Below are positions 1-11,616 of a DNA stretch of 64,000 nucleotides, in pieces. The notes under the pieces were generated by a model. That model made no database searches. It was not told the origin of the DNA and saw nothing but the letters and a program-made list of their open reading frames with translations. The translations under genes were made by a program, and so were the position numbers. The DNA is from Ectobius pallidus (lineage: Eukaryota > Arthropoda > Insecta > Blattodea > Ectobiidae), in the NCBI GenBank assembly GCA_964059195.1, contig CAXKWD010000001.1:215334484-215398483 (forward strand), given 5' to 3'. Position 1 is the stretch's first letter; every line of letters begins with the position of its first letter.

Positions 1-560
1 AAATGGGTTTGATGTAGTGTCACACCCACTTGCTGCATGAAGGAAAAGAATATCCTGAGTACTGTATTTGCACGAAGCTGGTGAATACAAAACACTGGGG
101 TATTACCTCTCCCACTCTTTTGGAAATAAACGTTCTTTTGAGAAGAGTCTAATACAGTCAGCAATACTAAGAGATCGATGTCTTCACCTGTGATAGTAAC
201 ACTATCGAAGTCAGAAGCCTTAGATATAGCAGTTTTCACTATCATGAAATCAGTATCTTCTATTGCCTGCTTAACTTCGATGCCCTTTGCTGCCATTTCA
301 GTCAATCAGCATTGAAATAAAGTTTCTCTTGTTCGTGTCATTGGACAAAAAATTTTCTTGCGACAATGTAACGGCCGTTGTTAACGAAAATACAAATTTT
401 CTGAACGATTGCAGCAAAGCCCGGTGATATCGTTCAGCTGCTTTGGTGCTCTGATAAGCGATGTCACTAAGATATCCATCGAATACTACTATGGCATTAT
501 ACCCAAAGGGTTTCTGTACCTAGTCCACGTAGGTCTTGCACACTGACTTGAACGTGCGTG
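1..560 (-). pseudogene. Decayed PIN-like ORF of a widespread arthropod repeat protein
   Basis: Reading the minus strand gives pieces of one protein broken by frameshifts and stops. In order they are a VVFDGY block, an ENFLSNDTNK block, then MAAKGIEVKQAIEDTDFMIV, a GEDID-LLVLL block, and near position 1 an HAASGCDTTS block in another frame. I recognise this order (VVFDGY, GED(T/I)D(L)LVLL, HA.SGCDTTS) from a highly repeated arthropod protein family with a PIN/FEN-like fold, usually linked to mobile elements. The reading frame shifts at least twice and has stops, so this copy is dead. It runs off the left edge. Whether it belonged to a transposon cannot be told here. Confidence 0.6.
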
Positions 561-932
561 ATGTAGTCTTACCCCATACAACCTTATGCAGTCACTTACT
601 ACACATTTTCTGCTGCCAAGGTCTTCATCCTGTAAGGAGTGAATGCTGAAATGGCAGCAAAGGAGGACATCATCGATAAGATCTTTGCTCAGGAGGAATT
701 ACTGAGAGATGATGCCGATTTGCCAATCGGGAGCAAAGAGATCAATGCTTTTATCAATCAATATTAATGGAAGTTTGTAATAATTTACATATTTTCTACT
801 TAGTTAATATATCCACATATCATATGTAGTATAAATTTTTATAAAATAAATTTTTATGTATCGATTATTGTGTACTTTATTCTTAAATGAACATCTCATT
901 AAGAATGGGGTTTCTATTGTGTAGATTATTGA

Positions 933-1320
933 ACGTTATTCATACAGAAATGTTTAAAGATCATGCTCCATTTTCGCAGTTTTTCGATATTTTGAGAATT
1001 TTTCAAAATTTTCAAGCGCCATATATCGGTACATATTTGGTTTTCTAAAACATTTAAACAGTTCAAATAATAGGAAATTTCATGCCCTTTAACCTTTGTA
1101 ATGGAGTGTTTTAGGCTAATATGCATTGTTTAGGAGTTATAAGGAAAACACTGAAAAAAGCCCTAAAATTTCGGGGTTTTTCGGCTGCCCTGAAGTTCGC
1201 ACAGGGTTCTCGAATTGGAAAACTTGGATTCTACACCACAGAATATCCACATACAACATATTAAAAAATCATTAGCTTCGGACCTTTTTCCAGGCAAAAG
1301 TACCTGGTGACTGGACTATA
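933..1320. repeat. Left copy of a ~390-bp direct repeat
   Basis: This block shares long near-identical stretches with 1445-1845, for example the run from 'taggagttataaggaaaac' through the 'ccctaaaatttcggggt' and 'ttggattctacacc' words to 'acctggtgactggactat'. Two other words, 'gcagtttttc' and 'aatattttga', recur upstream in the same order. No coding potential is evident. It may be two copies of an interspersed repeat or a local duplication. Confidence 0.75.
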
Positions 1321-1444
1321 AGCCGTTCCACGGCCTTCAAGGAAATCGCCCAACAGAACGTCCTGACGGGGGGAGGGAGAGGATGATGATGTTAAATTTA
1401 TTAATTTAGATTCACCTACCATTACTACTATTATTATCCATATA

Positions 1445-1845
1445 GAAATGTTGGAAGATGAAATTTACTAGGGAAAATCCTGCATTTTTTGCAGTTTTTC
1501 AATATTTTGAAAAATAACTCGAAACTTCGAAGATCCATATCTCGGTACGTATTCGACTTAATAAACTTTTAAACAGTGCAAATTGTAGAAAATCTATTGC
1601 CCTTTAATTTTTATAATAGAGTATTTTCAGATAAAACGCGTTGTTTAGGAGTTATAAGGAAAACATTGAAAAAAGCCCTAAAATTTCGGGGTATTTCGGC
1701 TGCCCTGAAGTTAGCACAAGGTTCTCGAATTGGAAAACTTGGATTCTACACCTCAGAATGCCCATATACAACATACTAAAAAATCATTAACTTCGGACCT
1801 TTTTCCAGGCAAACCCAATTTTCAGTACCTGGTGACTGGACTATT
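1445..1845. repeat. Right copy of the ~390-bp direct repeat
   Basis: Second copy of the block at 933-1320, in the same orientation and about 500 bp downstream. The ATG-initiated reading frame inside it is not matched by an intact frame in the other copy, so it is not treated as a gene. Confidence 0.75.
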
Positions 1846-3131
1846 ATTCCCAGAAAATGAATTTTACTAAATTATTATTTTCTAATGGGTTTCAAAATGG
1901 GCTAAGTCATCAGTTGACACTAGAAAATTCCAATACATTCCCTGCTATCCTGTGAATGCTGTTAGGCATGGGCAGTGGCTCATATCAGCAACTTTTTTAG
2001 TCAGTCCGGATTTTTTTCCCTACCTGTACAAAGACTTTATACATGATATGGTCAGGGATAAACAGATGGCAAAGATGTGACAAGCAAAATAAAAAATAAA
2101 AAAATAAAATAGTAAAGACCAATAGCTGTTCAAACCATCTTAGCGTAAGACGCACACGGACAGTCAGAAATTACACTTAGGAGAGGTGAAGGGAATATTG
2201 CCACTATTACATAGAGCATTTAGTTGCCCTTGTTGCTCCAAGTTTGTTCTTCTTATGACTGCGCTCCACAAGGATTTAAGAAAACCAAAAGCATTGGGCT
2301 AAAGCAGTCAATATGGATTTTAAAAGTGTAATTGGCTACTTTCATTCATTGTGAGCAATTTATTTAAATTAGACAGTAATTAATAATGTAATATTATGAA
2401 GGAAAAGCACTCTTTTTCAAACATGTAACATGATTGTATTGTAGTAGTTATTGCACTTAGTTAACTGTGTGACTCGAGATGTGGGAGTGATGATGGAACT
2501 GTGGGTAAGAGAAAAAGACTATGGAACGCCAGAAAAAAATAAGAAACAAATTAGGGGTATGATGTAGCTCTGCACAGCTGGTACTAATGTACTGGGCACT
2601 CTTTCTCAACAATGACGAATGTTAACAACTATCAATGGTCTTCAATTAACCACTGAATAAGGGTATCCTTAATTACATGCCTCTTCTTGCCATAGAGTCT
2701 GACCTCATCTGCAGACTTTCTTTTCAAGACATCATTAATGACTTTGCAGCTCAGAGGCCAAGAAGAGTTAAAGTTTAAGCCTAAAACCAATGAAAAAGAG
2801 GCCAAATTCATCTAGACATAAGTTAATAATATTTACTATAATAAAATAGTTTAGCGAGGCGGCAGATGCACTAGTGTCTATGAGTGGCAAATTTCCAAAA
2901 GCGCACAGAGTAAGTACAACCATTGAATAGCAATCCAGCACTATTTAAATCAATAGATTAAACACAGAACAACTCTGAACACAAAGCGGAGCAGGCAGAG
3001 GCACATGACGAGTGACTAGTGAATGAGGTTGTTATGGTGTTGTACAGTTAATAGAATGCATTGCCTAGCTAAAGAGATGTACTTCACTTATTTCTTTACA
3101 TGCTCAAAATCTATTATGTACATAATAAATT

Positions 3132-3654
3132 CAGTGATGGGAAAAGTACAAAAAGAAACTAATTGGGCTGAATTACAAATACCTGAGAGATATTTTACTA
3201 GTTACAATTAAAAATTAGTTTTTCAAAAAGTAATCAGTAAAATTACAATTACATTCACAATTACTTTACAAAATGGCAGTACCTAAAAATTCCTTGTTTT
3301 TGGTTTGTTTTGGGTACAAGCCCAAATTATTAATGAACAAACAAACAAACAAAAACACATCAAGGAGAATATTTTTGGAAACATTGAGTAACTTTTTGTT
3401 AATATTAACTCTAATTTGGATATTAGTTGTAAAAACAGTAATGATGACGATATAGCAAACGAGAATGATACTAATACTAATTGTAACAATTACTAATAAA
3501 CTGTAACAAATTGTAACAATTACAATTTTATTTCCAGAAGTAAATTACAAGTAGAAATTACATTTTTTAAAAGTATTGATTATAAGTAAATGGGACCAAA
3601 AAGGGAATTGTTACTGTAATCCGATTACTTTTACTCAATTACTTCCCATCACTG
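3132..3654. mobile_element. hAT-like MITE with 8-bp target duplication
   Basis: The element begins CAGTGATGGGAA and ends TTCCCATCACTG, a perfect 12-bp terminal inverted repeat. It is flanked on both sides by the same 8 bp, AATAAATT (3124-3131 and 3655-3662). An 8-bp target site duplication with CA...TG ends is the signature of the hAT superfamily. The interior is AT-rich with no transposase, so it is non-autonomous. Confidence 0.85.
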
Positions 3655-3991
3655 AATAAATTATAGGTCTTTCCTGATAACACCATTAGAAAACTGTATA
3701 TATTTGGAAGCCGACTGTCCAATCCCCATACCTATACAATGCTCTGTGGAGGAGATAATGGCTTGCTTTTAAAAAATGAAATACCTTAAAACCATCCTTG
3801 CTTGTTCCTCTTAGTGAGTAAGCATGCATCTCCCTTCTCTGTCTATTAGACTTAGACGGAGACAGCTGCACACTGCTGACTCGTCAACGTCACATGTTGC
3901 ATAACATTCTACTGGCTTAACATATGTTCAGAGTTGATTTGTGTTTAGTATAGTTAAATGAGTATTAACTGATTTTGTTGTTACAACTCAC

Positions 3992-4216
3992 CTGTCTGGA
4001 AGAGACGGCGATTGGCTCAGGCTGGATGATCCAGATGACACCTTCACAGCAAGGAGGCTGTGTCATGGAGCCGCTGTATGTGTAGTAGTTATGCTCAAAT
4101 GACTGGTACAAAGATGACAGTGGAAACGCTGGGATCATAGCTGAGATATCCGGAAACGTGATCTGGGAAAGGTTGTTCACGATCGGATCTAGCAATGGAT
4201 TATCCACCGGTGCTAT
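3992..4216 (-). CDS. CA-A exon 5
   Basis: 75 codons, phase 0 at both ends. It contains YYTYSGSMTQPPCCEGVIW, the conserved Y-x-Y-x-G-S-(L/M)-T-x-P-P loop with Thr199, and ends SSRQ|GTGAG like the same exon in the paralogues (SHEQ, SHQQ, SENQ). Confidence 0.92.
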
Positions 4217-5506
4217 CTGTTGACAAGATTGAGGTAACGGTATAAGAAGAAGCATATTATTTAAATAATGAACAATTGTTTACAAATGTTTAATTTTAAT
4301 ACAATAATAAAAGCTGGTAAAATTATGTAACAAAGGGCCAGATAATAGGTAGAGATGCTACCTTCTAATGAAAGTTTCATGCATTTCATGCTATATATTT
4401 AGTGTATGTGTTAGAAATCCGGCTTTCAACATAAGGGAGGAACACAGATTTACAACATTTACACTAAATATGTACCAGGAACAGCATTAAATTCTCATTG
4501 GAAGTCGGCATCTCTATCTTTTATCAAAATGGAGATTATTAATAGATTTCATTTTCCAATGAGGGTCAGACTTATAAGTTAGTAAAAAATGCCCACCTTA
4601 AACACTCAGTGTAGAGGTAGAAACCCAGAGTTTTGTCATAAAATGTATTTTAACTCCAGCTATATAGGTAAGCAATCAAACATTTATACATTACAATTCC
4701 ATTCCTCCAGCGAAGTTTTTTCCTCGTTTGCATTTATATATTTCTATTTGTAGGCTTAAGATTACTTATTTAAGTCGAAATGCATCCCGAATATTCTGAA
4801 GAGAGCCCTAGGTTTTGTCATATGCTATAACCTATGAACAACATACAGATATTAAGCAAGAAGATCCTTCAAGAATTATTTACTCAGTGTTTATCAACTT
4901 CCTGTACATCAAGCTTTTCAACATCGTGTATTCACCGGCAGATTTATTTAGCAAGACAAGATTGGAATCATCAATGTTGAGTATATTATAGGTCTACTGA
5001 AGTGAACATCTGTGTTTTTTATGTCATTTATTAGTGCATTATTAATAAGACATCTTATTTCTGACAGATTTCAAAGAATTTTTAATTTATTATTTTTATT
5101 TTCAGATTTAATGTTTTAATGTTTTTTTAAGTTACTTTTGGACTAGGCTTAGTAAGCCGATGATCTATTTTTAACATTTTAATTAAACAATACATTTTAT
5201 AACAAAACTCTGGGTTTCTACCTCTACATTGACTTATTAAAATGGAGAATGCCAGGTTTGCTAATAGACCCCTCATACATGAACACTGTAACACAATATG
5301 TTGCCACAAGAACTGATTTGCATTCGATAAATTCTTTCTAATACATTACCATATAATTGGCACTAAATTGGGCATTACTCCAGTACCGGTCAACCGATTT
5401 GGACCATTATCAATAGGCTTCTTCCCATGGGCATTATAAATACATATATCAAGTTTCATTAAAATCCAATAAAGCTTATATGAGTTATCGTGCATACAGA
5501 CATATG

Positions 5507-5546
<40 letters not shown>

Positions 5547-8500
5547 TCCTGTCCCCTACACAGTCTCATAAAGTACCATTCTGTTGGTTAGCTATATTGT
5601 GAACACAGCATTTGTTGCATACATTGAATGGCCTTGACTTAACAGTCTGACAGTCAGAAACTAGAGAACCCTAAGGGCCTGTATTACCACCTGCCGACAA
5701 TACCTCCCAATACGTGACTTCCAGATAGCTTAACTAGAAGATGTCTTGTAATACCACCGCTCAACTGCTACCGGCAAGAACGCAATAAAAATTTTTAAAT
5801 GGTCCTTAGCTGATTGAGCAAAGAGGTGTATTTGTTGTAGTTCGGTAGGCGTCCGCTAGGTGTGGCAGCTCGGATTTGTATTTCTACAACTGAATTACAC
5901 AAGAACATATCGTTTTAAGTGCATTAATCGATTTGTGCAGTTCTATCTTATTCATAAGTGAAAATAAAATGACATTTTTGTGTAAATTAAATCTTCCGGC
6001 ATCAGTTCTAAAATTCAGGTGGCCAAGGACGCTTCGCCAGGCTGCCATCTTGCTTCAACCAAGCTTTCCTAACTAGCAGTTGGAAATTTGTCAGTCACTC
6101 CATCCTCCTGCTAGCTTATCTGGAAGTTGTCTTGCCAGACAGATTTTGTCAGGAGATCACAATACGCAATTCTTGGCTAACTTCCAGATAGGTTTTCTAT
6201 CTGGCAGATAAATATGATATCAGGTGTTCGTCGTACAAGCCCTAAGTAATCCCAAGAATAGTAAATGCATACCTGGAAGAGGAAGGACACAACAGCAATG
6301 CCCTCCTTGGCATCTTCATTGGCGACTTGAAAGGGAGAGATGTATCCCCTCTTGAGGAGTACCATCTGCAGTTCCATGGCATAGCGGTTGTTGTCAAGCA
6401 TGTGTTCGCTGCCATCAGAGTCACACCGCCCCCAGTGAAACATGAGGCAGTAGAAATCATATTCATCCTCTCCTAGTGGCCCACCAAACATGAAGGGGCG
6501 TTCCAGCCAGTCTCCTGTCAGAATCACTAGAAGGAAAGGAAAAATATTCACATTACAGGAAAAAGCAGTACGAAATACGACAAAAATGAAAAACAGAAAC
6601 ACGATTAGGCCAGTTTTAAGAAATTAATATTACTTACACTTCCCAGCCTAATCATATTTTGATTAATAATAAACATCAAAACAAATAAGCAGCGACAAAA
6701 TATTAAAATAGCTGTTTGTGAGGGTGTCTGTTATGGTGGGGGTAGGTGATAGGGGTTTGGTTTGACTGTCTGTATGTATTATTGTGTCAAATAATGTGTG
6801 TGATCTGAGTTTACCAAGGTAAATAAAGTGCGTTACAGAAAGTGTTTTTATTCAGCTATTTTAATACACAACGCTAAAACTGGACACAAGAATTTACAAA
6901 ATATTGATGTTCAGTCATGATACAAGAAACAAAATGATTACGGATTAACGGAGCATAGATTAGCTGTTTTTTTAAAAGAGTCCAAATTATAAAGGGATAA
7001 AACTATACGATAAACTTCAGCAAATATAAAATCAATAAACAAATTAAAAAGATTTAGGAAAATACTTTTAAATTTTCTTATAGAAAGAGCATATTATTCT
7101 ACTGATGAGTTTCTTTACCTAACAGTAAATAGAACACAAGACTGTAATGTAAATTGTTATATAATTTTTTTTTTACTAACACTACATCTCAATATAAACT
7201 TATACTTTTACTGAGAGGTAAGCTATTTTTTCAATTGTTTCAAAATTGCTAAAATGAACACCGCTTAGCAAAACATCTAATGCTTGTCTGTTCGAGTCTT
7301 TTCATTTCACATAACCATCACTGCATGTCTATACTGTGATCTTCACAAAACATAAACTGAGGGGTGAACCATGTTTTATTGCTTAAAAGATAAAGTTAGG
7401 GAATACCACCCCTTGGAAAAGGTCATCCTGTGAGCTAGGAACAGTACCGTTACTTCCAATACAACACAATACAGTTGAATTAGAAACGACAACATCTTCA
7501 AAACTTAGTCAATATTTTTCATTTCTCACACTTCTGGCATTTCTGTAATTTTCTGAATTCCCAGTAGTGCAGTAACAGTAAAAAAAATGACTTTGTTTTG
7601 CAATCGGAAAAAATTAAATGTGAAGGAAGCAAGAATGTCTCTGGAAGGACGTGATAATCTAGTTAATCATTCAAAGCACCTACCGGAATTTTATGGAACT
7701 TCTGGTATAATGTTGTCAAAACTTAAATTTGTGGAAAAAATAAAGTATTATATTTATAAGGAAGGTGAAGAAAGAAACAAGTCAAAAACCTGGGCAGTTT
7801 ATAAATTTAATAAAAAATCCCCCAGACATAAAATTCAGTCTAGAAAAAAGCTTAGCCTTCATATGTCTCATTTTAAAAATTACAGTTATTTGAAAACATA
7901 TCTTTCTGAGCATGGTAAGGTGGAAGAAATTGTACTATACTCATCACCTCCCACCCTGTCAACCATAAAAAAAAAGCCCTAGTCTATGTAAAATTTAATT
8001 GATGAAAGAATGACTACAATACTCTACCTGTGTGTCCATCATTAGTGACAGTCATGTTCTCGGGGATGATGTCATAGTTTTGCCATGTGAGCACTACATT
8101 GGAGTTCATCACCACCACAGCCTGTGCTGTTATGATGTTCACTGGAGACTGGCATTCTCCCAGGCACTTAGGGAACTCTACTCCCCATGTTTTTGGTCCT
8201 GAAAACATTAAATACTTCCATATCATAATTCATATGATATGTTGTGCTTAGGATGACCAACCGTCCCACATTTTAAACTATTTTTTAAATGTCCTGCACA
8301 GGACATCAATTGTCCTACAATTCTTTCACTTTCCATCTGAACGAATTTTCATGCTATTGCTATTGGTATGAATTTTCATCTAGTTTTAACTTAACATAGC
8401 ATAACCGTTGCCAGTACTGGCAACTTACTACTTAGTAAGATCTTTAAAATTGCAAAGAAGCAGGTTCTAGGATCTTTAGAGAAGCGTTCTGGATGTACAA

Positions 8501-10876
8501 TCCGACTTCCAAGTTACCATTAGTCTGTGACATGACATGTGTGCCTATTCTATAACATGAAGCACATCAACATAGACGTGTTGTATTACTTGGCGACTTG
8601 GGGGGACAAGGTACCTTCCAACATTTAAGAATTCATTAAAGACTTATGTACAACTGCTAAAAATCCAATTCTTGCCCCCACCCAAAAAATAAAAAATAAA
8701 AAATTACTCGTAATTCATTGCCTCTGTTAACTGGTGTCTTTCTCTAAGTTTTTGTGAATTTTAAAATGGATTCGGCATCAGATAGTGATGACTGTACTTC
8801 TACTTTATCACAAGAAAGAAAGCCATCATTTAAACCCTAGAAGGCAAAAGAGCAAAATAAACGTGTATGTGCATATAATGTTATTACTTCAGTAAGAGCA
8901 CTCTTGGTACAAAAAAAAAAAGTAGCTGTCCCCCAAAATTGTGAAATGTCCCCCTTTTTTGACTGTCTTTCCCCCATTCCTTCCTTTAACAGTTGGCCAC
9001 CGTAGCTGTGCTTGCCATAAAATTGGGCAACTATTAATTTCATAATTCAAGAGCTTTTGTTGTTGTTAAAACCTTTCAGTCGTGACCAGGAATTATTGTG
9101 ACATTAGCAGTGACCTACAGGGCCCTGTTTCATAGAACTTTTGCACTCATATTATTAGCAAATATGTATTAGTCTTCTGTTTCTTAAGAATATTTTCTAA
9201 TAATATTATTTATGAGTTCATGGCTCTAAATTATTAGTAAATATTGATAATATTATTAGTAAACTGTTTCATAGACTGCAGAATTAATAAAATTTACTGA
9301 TAATATTAGGTGTCTTTCTATAAGTGTATTTGGGCTAATAAGTTATTCTCAAACCCATGTAATTCAGATTTTGTGATCTTAAAATTGTGAAAAATGAATA
9401 TCGCTCTGATGTAACTATCAGTTTAGAAAAAGCTTATATACGCTATCAAAGGAATTTTTGTCATAACAAGTTTTTAGGATATGAGGTCCAATTTTAGCCT
9501 ACTGCTATCTTGAATAAGTGCCTGGCAGATTTATTCATTTCTTAGAGCTAGTTATTATTATTGTTATGTTTATGAAGACATATGTGGGCCGTCCTGCTTT
9601 GAAATAATATTGACAAAAGGACTAAGGAAAAAACACAAACAATCAAGATGTAATCTCCAAATCAATCAGCTGACTATTGAACTAATAATATTAGTGAAGA
9701 GATTTTATGAGTATTGTTCATATCTATTTGAAACAAGATTTTGTTAACTAATAGATAATATTATGAGTTCTAATATTATTAACTAATATTATTAGCAAGA
9801 ACCAAACGTTATTTTTGAGATTGAAAAGGTTATACACTGGTCATTTTGAAGGATGCAAGGTATAATTGAAAGAGACTTACCATTGTGATGGGCATATCCA
9901 AAACCGATGTATGGCTTCTGCAGATCTGCAAAGGAGAAGATTTGGCTCCAGTCGAGGATCTCTGTCAACAGGAATGCTGCAAAACAAAATCAGATAAACT
10001 GATAAAACAACTGTGCTTTCCACTGCTTGCATCTATCAATTTGGAACAAGTGCACATAGGCCAAAAGCCCAATTTTATGTTTCTAGCTCACTAGACATGA
10101 CAAAAGAAGAATGTAAACATATTATGGGTGCAACTTCTTAAATACTCTTTTTCCAAGAACTGCCTCTACCTGCTGCCACCCTAATCCTTTTCAACCTGTC
10201 AATCAGTGGATAGAAAGATAATTAGGCGTATTCACATTTGTCTGCAGTCCAAAATAATGTTGCCAATTACATACCACAGCACATTTACTTCACTTAATAG
10301 TAGTGAATGACAACGGCAACCCTGGGGAAACCCACGCGACTACAAGAGCACCTGTTCTTTGTCGGTGTCAATGTTGGTGCAGATTTTCAGATTAGGGAAC
10401 AATGCTATTTTATTCTTTTGTAGATGGACGATGGTTTGGGACGAGGTCTTCTTAAAATGGCACCAACAGTACACTTATAGTTTGGTGCATTCTAAGCTAT
10501 AAGAACCTGAAAATCCGTCCCTACTTACAACTACTCTTCAAAGATTTTTTTCGAAAGGATGTTTCAAATAAAAGTTTTAGATCTTAAAATAAGCTCCCCA
10601 TGTACAAAATATGATTTTCCATTTAAAAGCATGTGACCAGCCCGGAAGATTAAAAGCCTATGTTTTAAATTAATGGGTAAAAAAGGCAAATAGGCAAAAA
10701 TAAGCTCCCTAATTATTACTAGATCTTTTAAACTACAACTAGATGTGACCAAAGTTGGCTAAATGAAGTGTAAGAAACATATACATTAGTATTCTGTTCG
10801 GGCGAGTGTGTCACGCACCTATAAGGATGACGCAGCTGCAGACGACCAGGAACTCCATAAGGTTGAAGCTGTTCAT
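3992..10876 (-). CDS. CA-A: alpha-carbonic anhydrase-related protein, zinc site degenerate (3' end missing)
   Basis: Five exons on the minus strand join in frame: 10819-10876, 9881-9976, 8028-8198, 6273-6526 and 3992-4216, giving about 268 residues before the missing last exon. The protein starts with a hydrophobic segment (signal peptide or anchor), then the CA N-terminal motif YAHHNGPKTWG and the QSPVNI motif, then NDGHTG, FHWG...GSEH and the MTQPP loop. Against human CA II, ligand H96 is kept (LMFHWG), but H94 is Met and H119 is Gln (AMELQMV). E106 (GSEH), H64 (GHT) and T199 are kept; T200 is Gln. It is therefore probably an inactive secreted or membrane-anchored CA-related protein. The intron found after NGR in the paralogues is absent. 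The last exon (QPLNGR-type) was not found between 1 and 3991 and may lie beyond the left edge. Confidence 0.9.
4610..5228. mobile_element. ~620-bp inverted-repeat element
   Basis: Ends are near-perfect inverted repeats of about 42 bp: the left arm starts TGTAGAGGTAGAAACCCAG (4610) and the right arm ends with its complement at 5228. The interior is AT-rich and non-coding. It fits a MITE; no clear target duplication was seen, so the superfamily is not assigned. Confidence 0.65.
5265..5590 (-). repeat. R1 interspersed repeat, partial copy
   Basis: Carries the R1 words in R1 order: 'gaacactgtaa', 'ttgcattcgataaattcttt', 'ggcactaaattgggcattac', 'taccggtcaaccgatttgg', 'cttcccatgg', and a 'cataaagtaccattctg' end. 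A GACA microsatellite (5505-5546) sits at the position of the GACA-rich stretch seen in other copies. Confidence 0.7.
6273..6526 (-). CDS. CA-A exon 4 (fusion of two paralogue exons)
   Basis: One exon holds both the FHWG...GSEH block and the third-ligand strand AMELQMVLLKRG through SFLFQ. In CA-B to CA-E these are split by a phase-2 intron after NG(R/Q). Two of three zinc-binding His are replaced (Met, Gln). Acceptor CTTCTAG, donor GTATGC. Confidence 0.92.
6527..8027. other. CA-A intron 3: AT-rich, no clear feature
   Basis: AT-rich intron. A 131-codon plus-strand open frame (7587-7982) lies inside it; its protein is lysine-rich and not recognised, and I do not call it a gene. Confidence 0.6.
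8028..8198 (-). CDS. CA-A exon 3
   Basis: Encodes the QSPVNI substrate-binding N-terminal motif and ends TNDGHT|G, where His corresponds to the H64 proton shuttle of human CA II. Acceptor TTTTCAG, donor GTAGAG; exact fit of phases on both sides. Confidence 0.92.
8199..9880. other. CA-A intron 2: degenerate repeat pieces and AT-rich block
   Basis: 8250-9010 contains scattered pieces related to repeat R2 ('gtccc' words, and a 'gtccccc' run near 8940). 9120-9800 is AT-rich with many 'aatattattag' words. No coding exon was found. Confidence 0.5.
9881..9976 (-). CDS. CA-A exon 2
   Basis: Bounded by a TTTTGCAG acceptor and a GTAAG donor. It encodes a linker with DWSQ and then YIGFGYAHHN, which runs directly into GPKTWG of exon 3; this is the classic Y-(G/A)-x-x-N-G-P-x-x-W start of the alpha-CA fold. 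Phase 1 at both ends. Confidence 0.88.
9977..10818. other. CA-A intron 1: nothing recognised
   Basis: AT-rich intron with no recognised repeat or coding segment. Confidence 0.5.
10819..10876 (-). CDS. CA-A exon 1 (signal/anchor segment)
   Basis: Codes for MNSFNLMEFLVVCSCVILI plus one base, followed by a GTGCGT donor. The hydrophobic run fits a signal peptide or anchor. The reading frame stays open upstream, and an in-frame ATG at 10921 would add MELHKDDILTCLEGG, so the true start is uncertain. Splicing to exon 2 restores an Ala codon (G|CA). Confidence 0.7.
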
Positions 10877-11429
10877 GCCGCCCTCCAGACAGGTGAGAAT
10901 ATCGTCCTTATGCAGCTCCATTGGACTGGATTTCACATGTCTCATTTCATTACCAAAAATTTATCTTTGCAAAACCTCCACTTGAAAATTTCTCCCTCCA
11001 CTGCCATGGAAACGCGATCACAATGTTAGGAGAACTAAACTATGGACAAATCAACTTTATCTTCAAGTGTTTGGGGTATTCTAATAACTTGAGGCATAAT
11101 GTAGCGTTAACAATGTTGTATCGCGTTGAGGACTTTCTTCCTACGTCGGGACGAGAGCTAATTTTTTAGGTCCCCCCCCCATAATTTTGTGGTTTCCCTC
11201 AACCAAACAATACTTAATAAGTAGGGCAATGCATTTAAAACCATAAAATAGTTTAAAATTCAAAATAAAAAGGCATTTATGACCTAAAAGTAGTGAAAAA
11301 GATTATTAAAAAATATTACCAATAAATTTAGCATTATTACTTATAATTAGTTTTTCTTAAGTCATGAATTGCTAAAAACACTTTACGACGGTGCGTTACA
11401 TATAAATTTATATTATAAAACACTTATTA

Positions 11430-11567
11430 GGTAGATTTCGAAGAAAAATCTACCTATTGCAATGGATACCATGTCATGATTTTCGAAAAATTCTTTCATA
11501 TCTTTACGTTTCATGCTCCCCTAAGTACGAAACCACCGCCCGTTCAAAAAAAAAAAAAAAATTGTGA

Positions 11568-11616
<49 letters not shown>

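Larger units (their letters stand above)
4217..6272. other. CA-A intron 4: MITE and R1 repeat
   Basis: Holds an inverted-repeat element (4610-5228), an R1-family repeat (about 5265-5590) and a GACA microsatellite (5505-5546). The rest shows no recognisable coding sequence. Confidence 0.7.

Noticed and set aside
2640..2790. Possible terminal CA-A exon or transposase piece
   Set aside because: The minus-strand reading lacks the QPLNGR pattern and has no close acceptor in the right phase.
7587..7982. 131-codon open frame on the plus strand in CA-A intron 3
   Set aside because: Lysine-rich, no recognised motif, antisense to a real intron in AT-rich DNA, and no sign of splice or promoter signals. 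It is probably chance.
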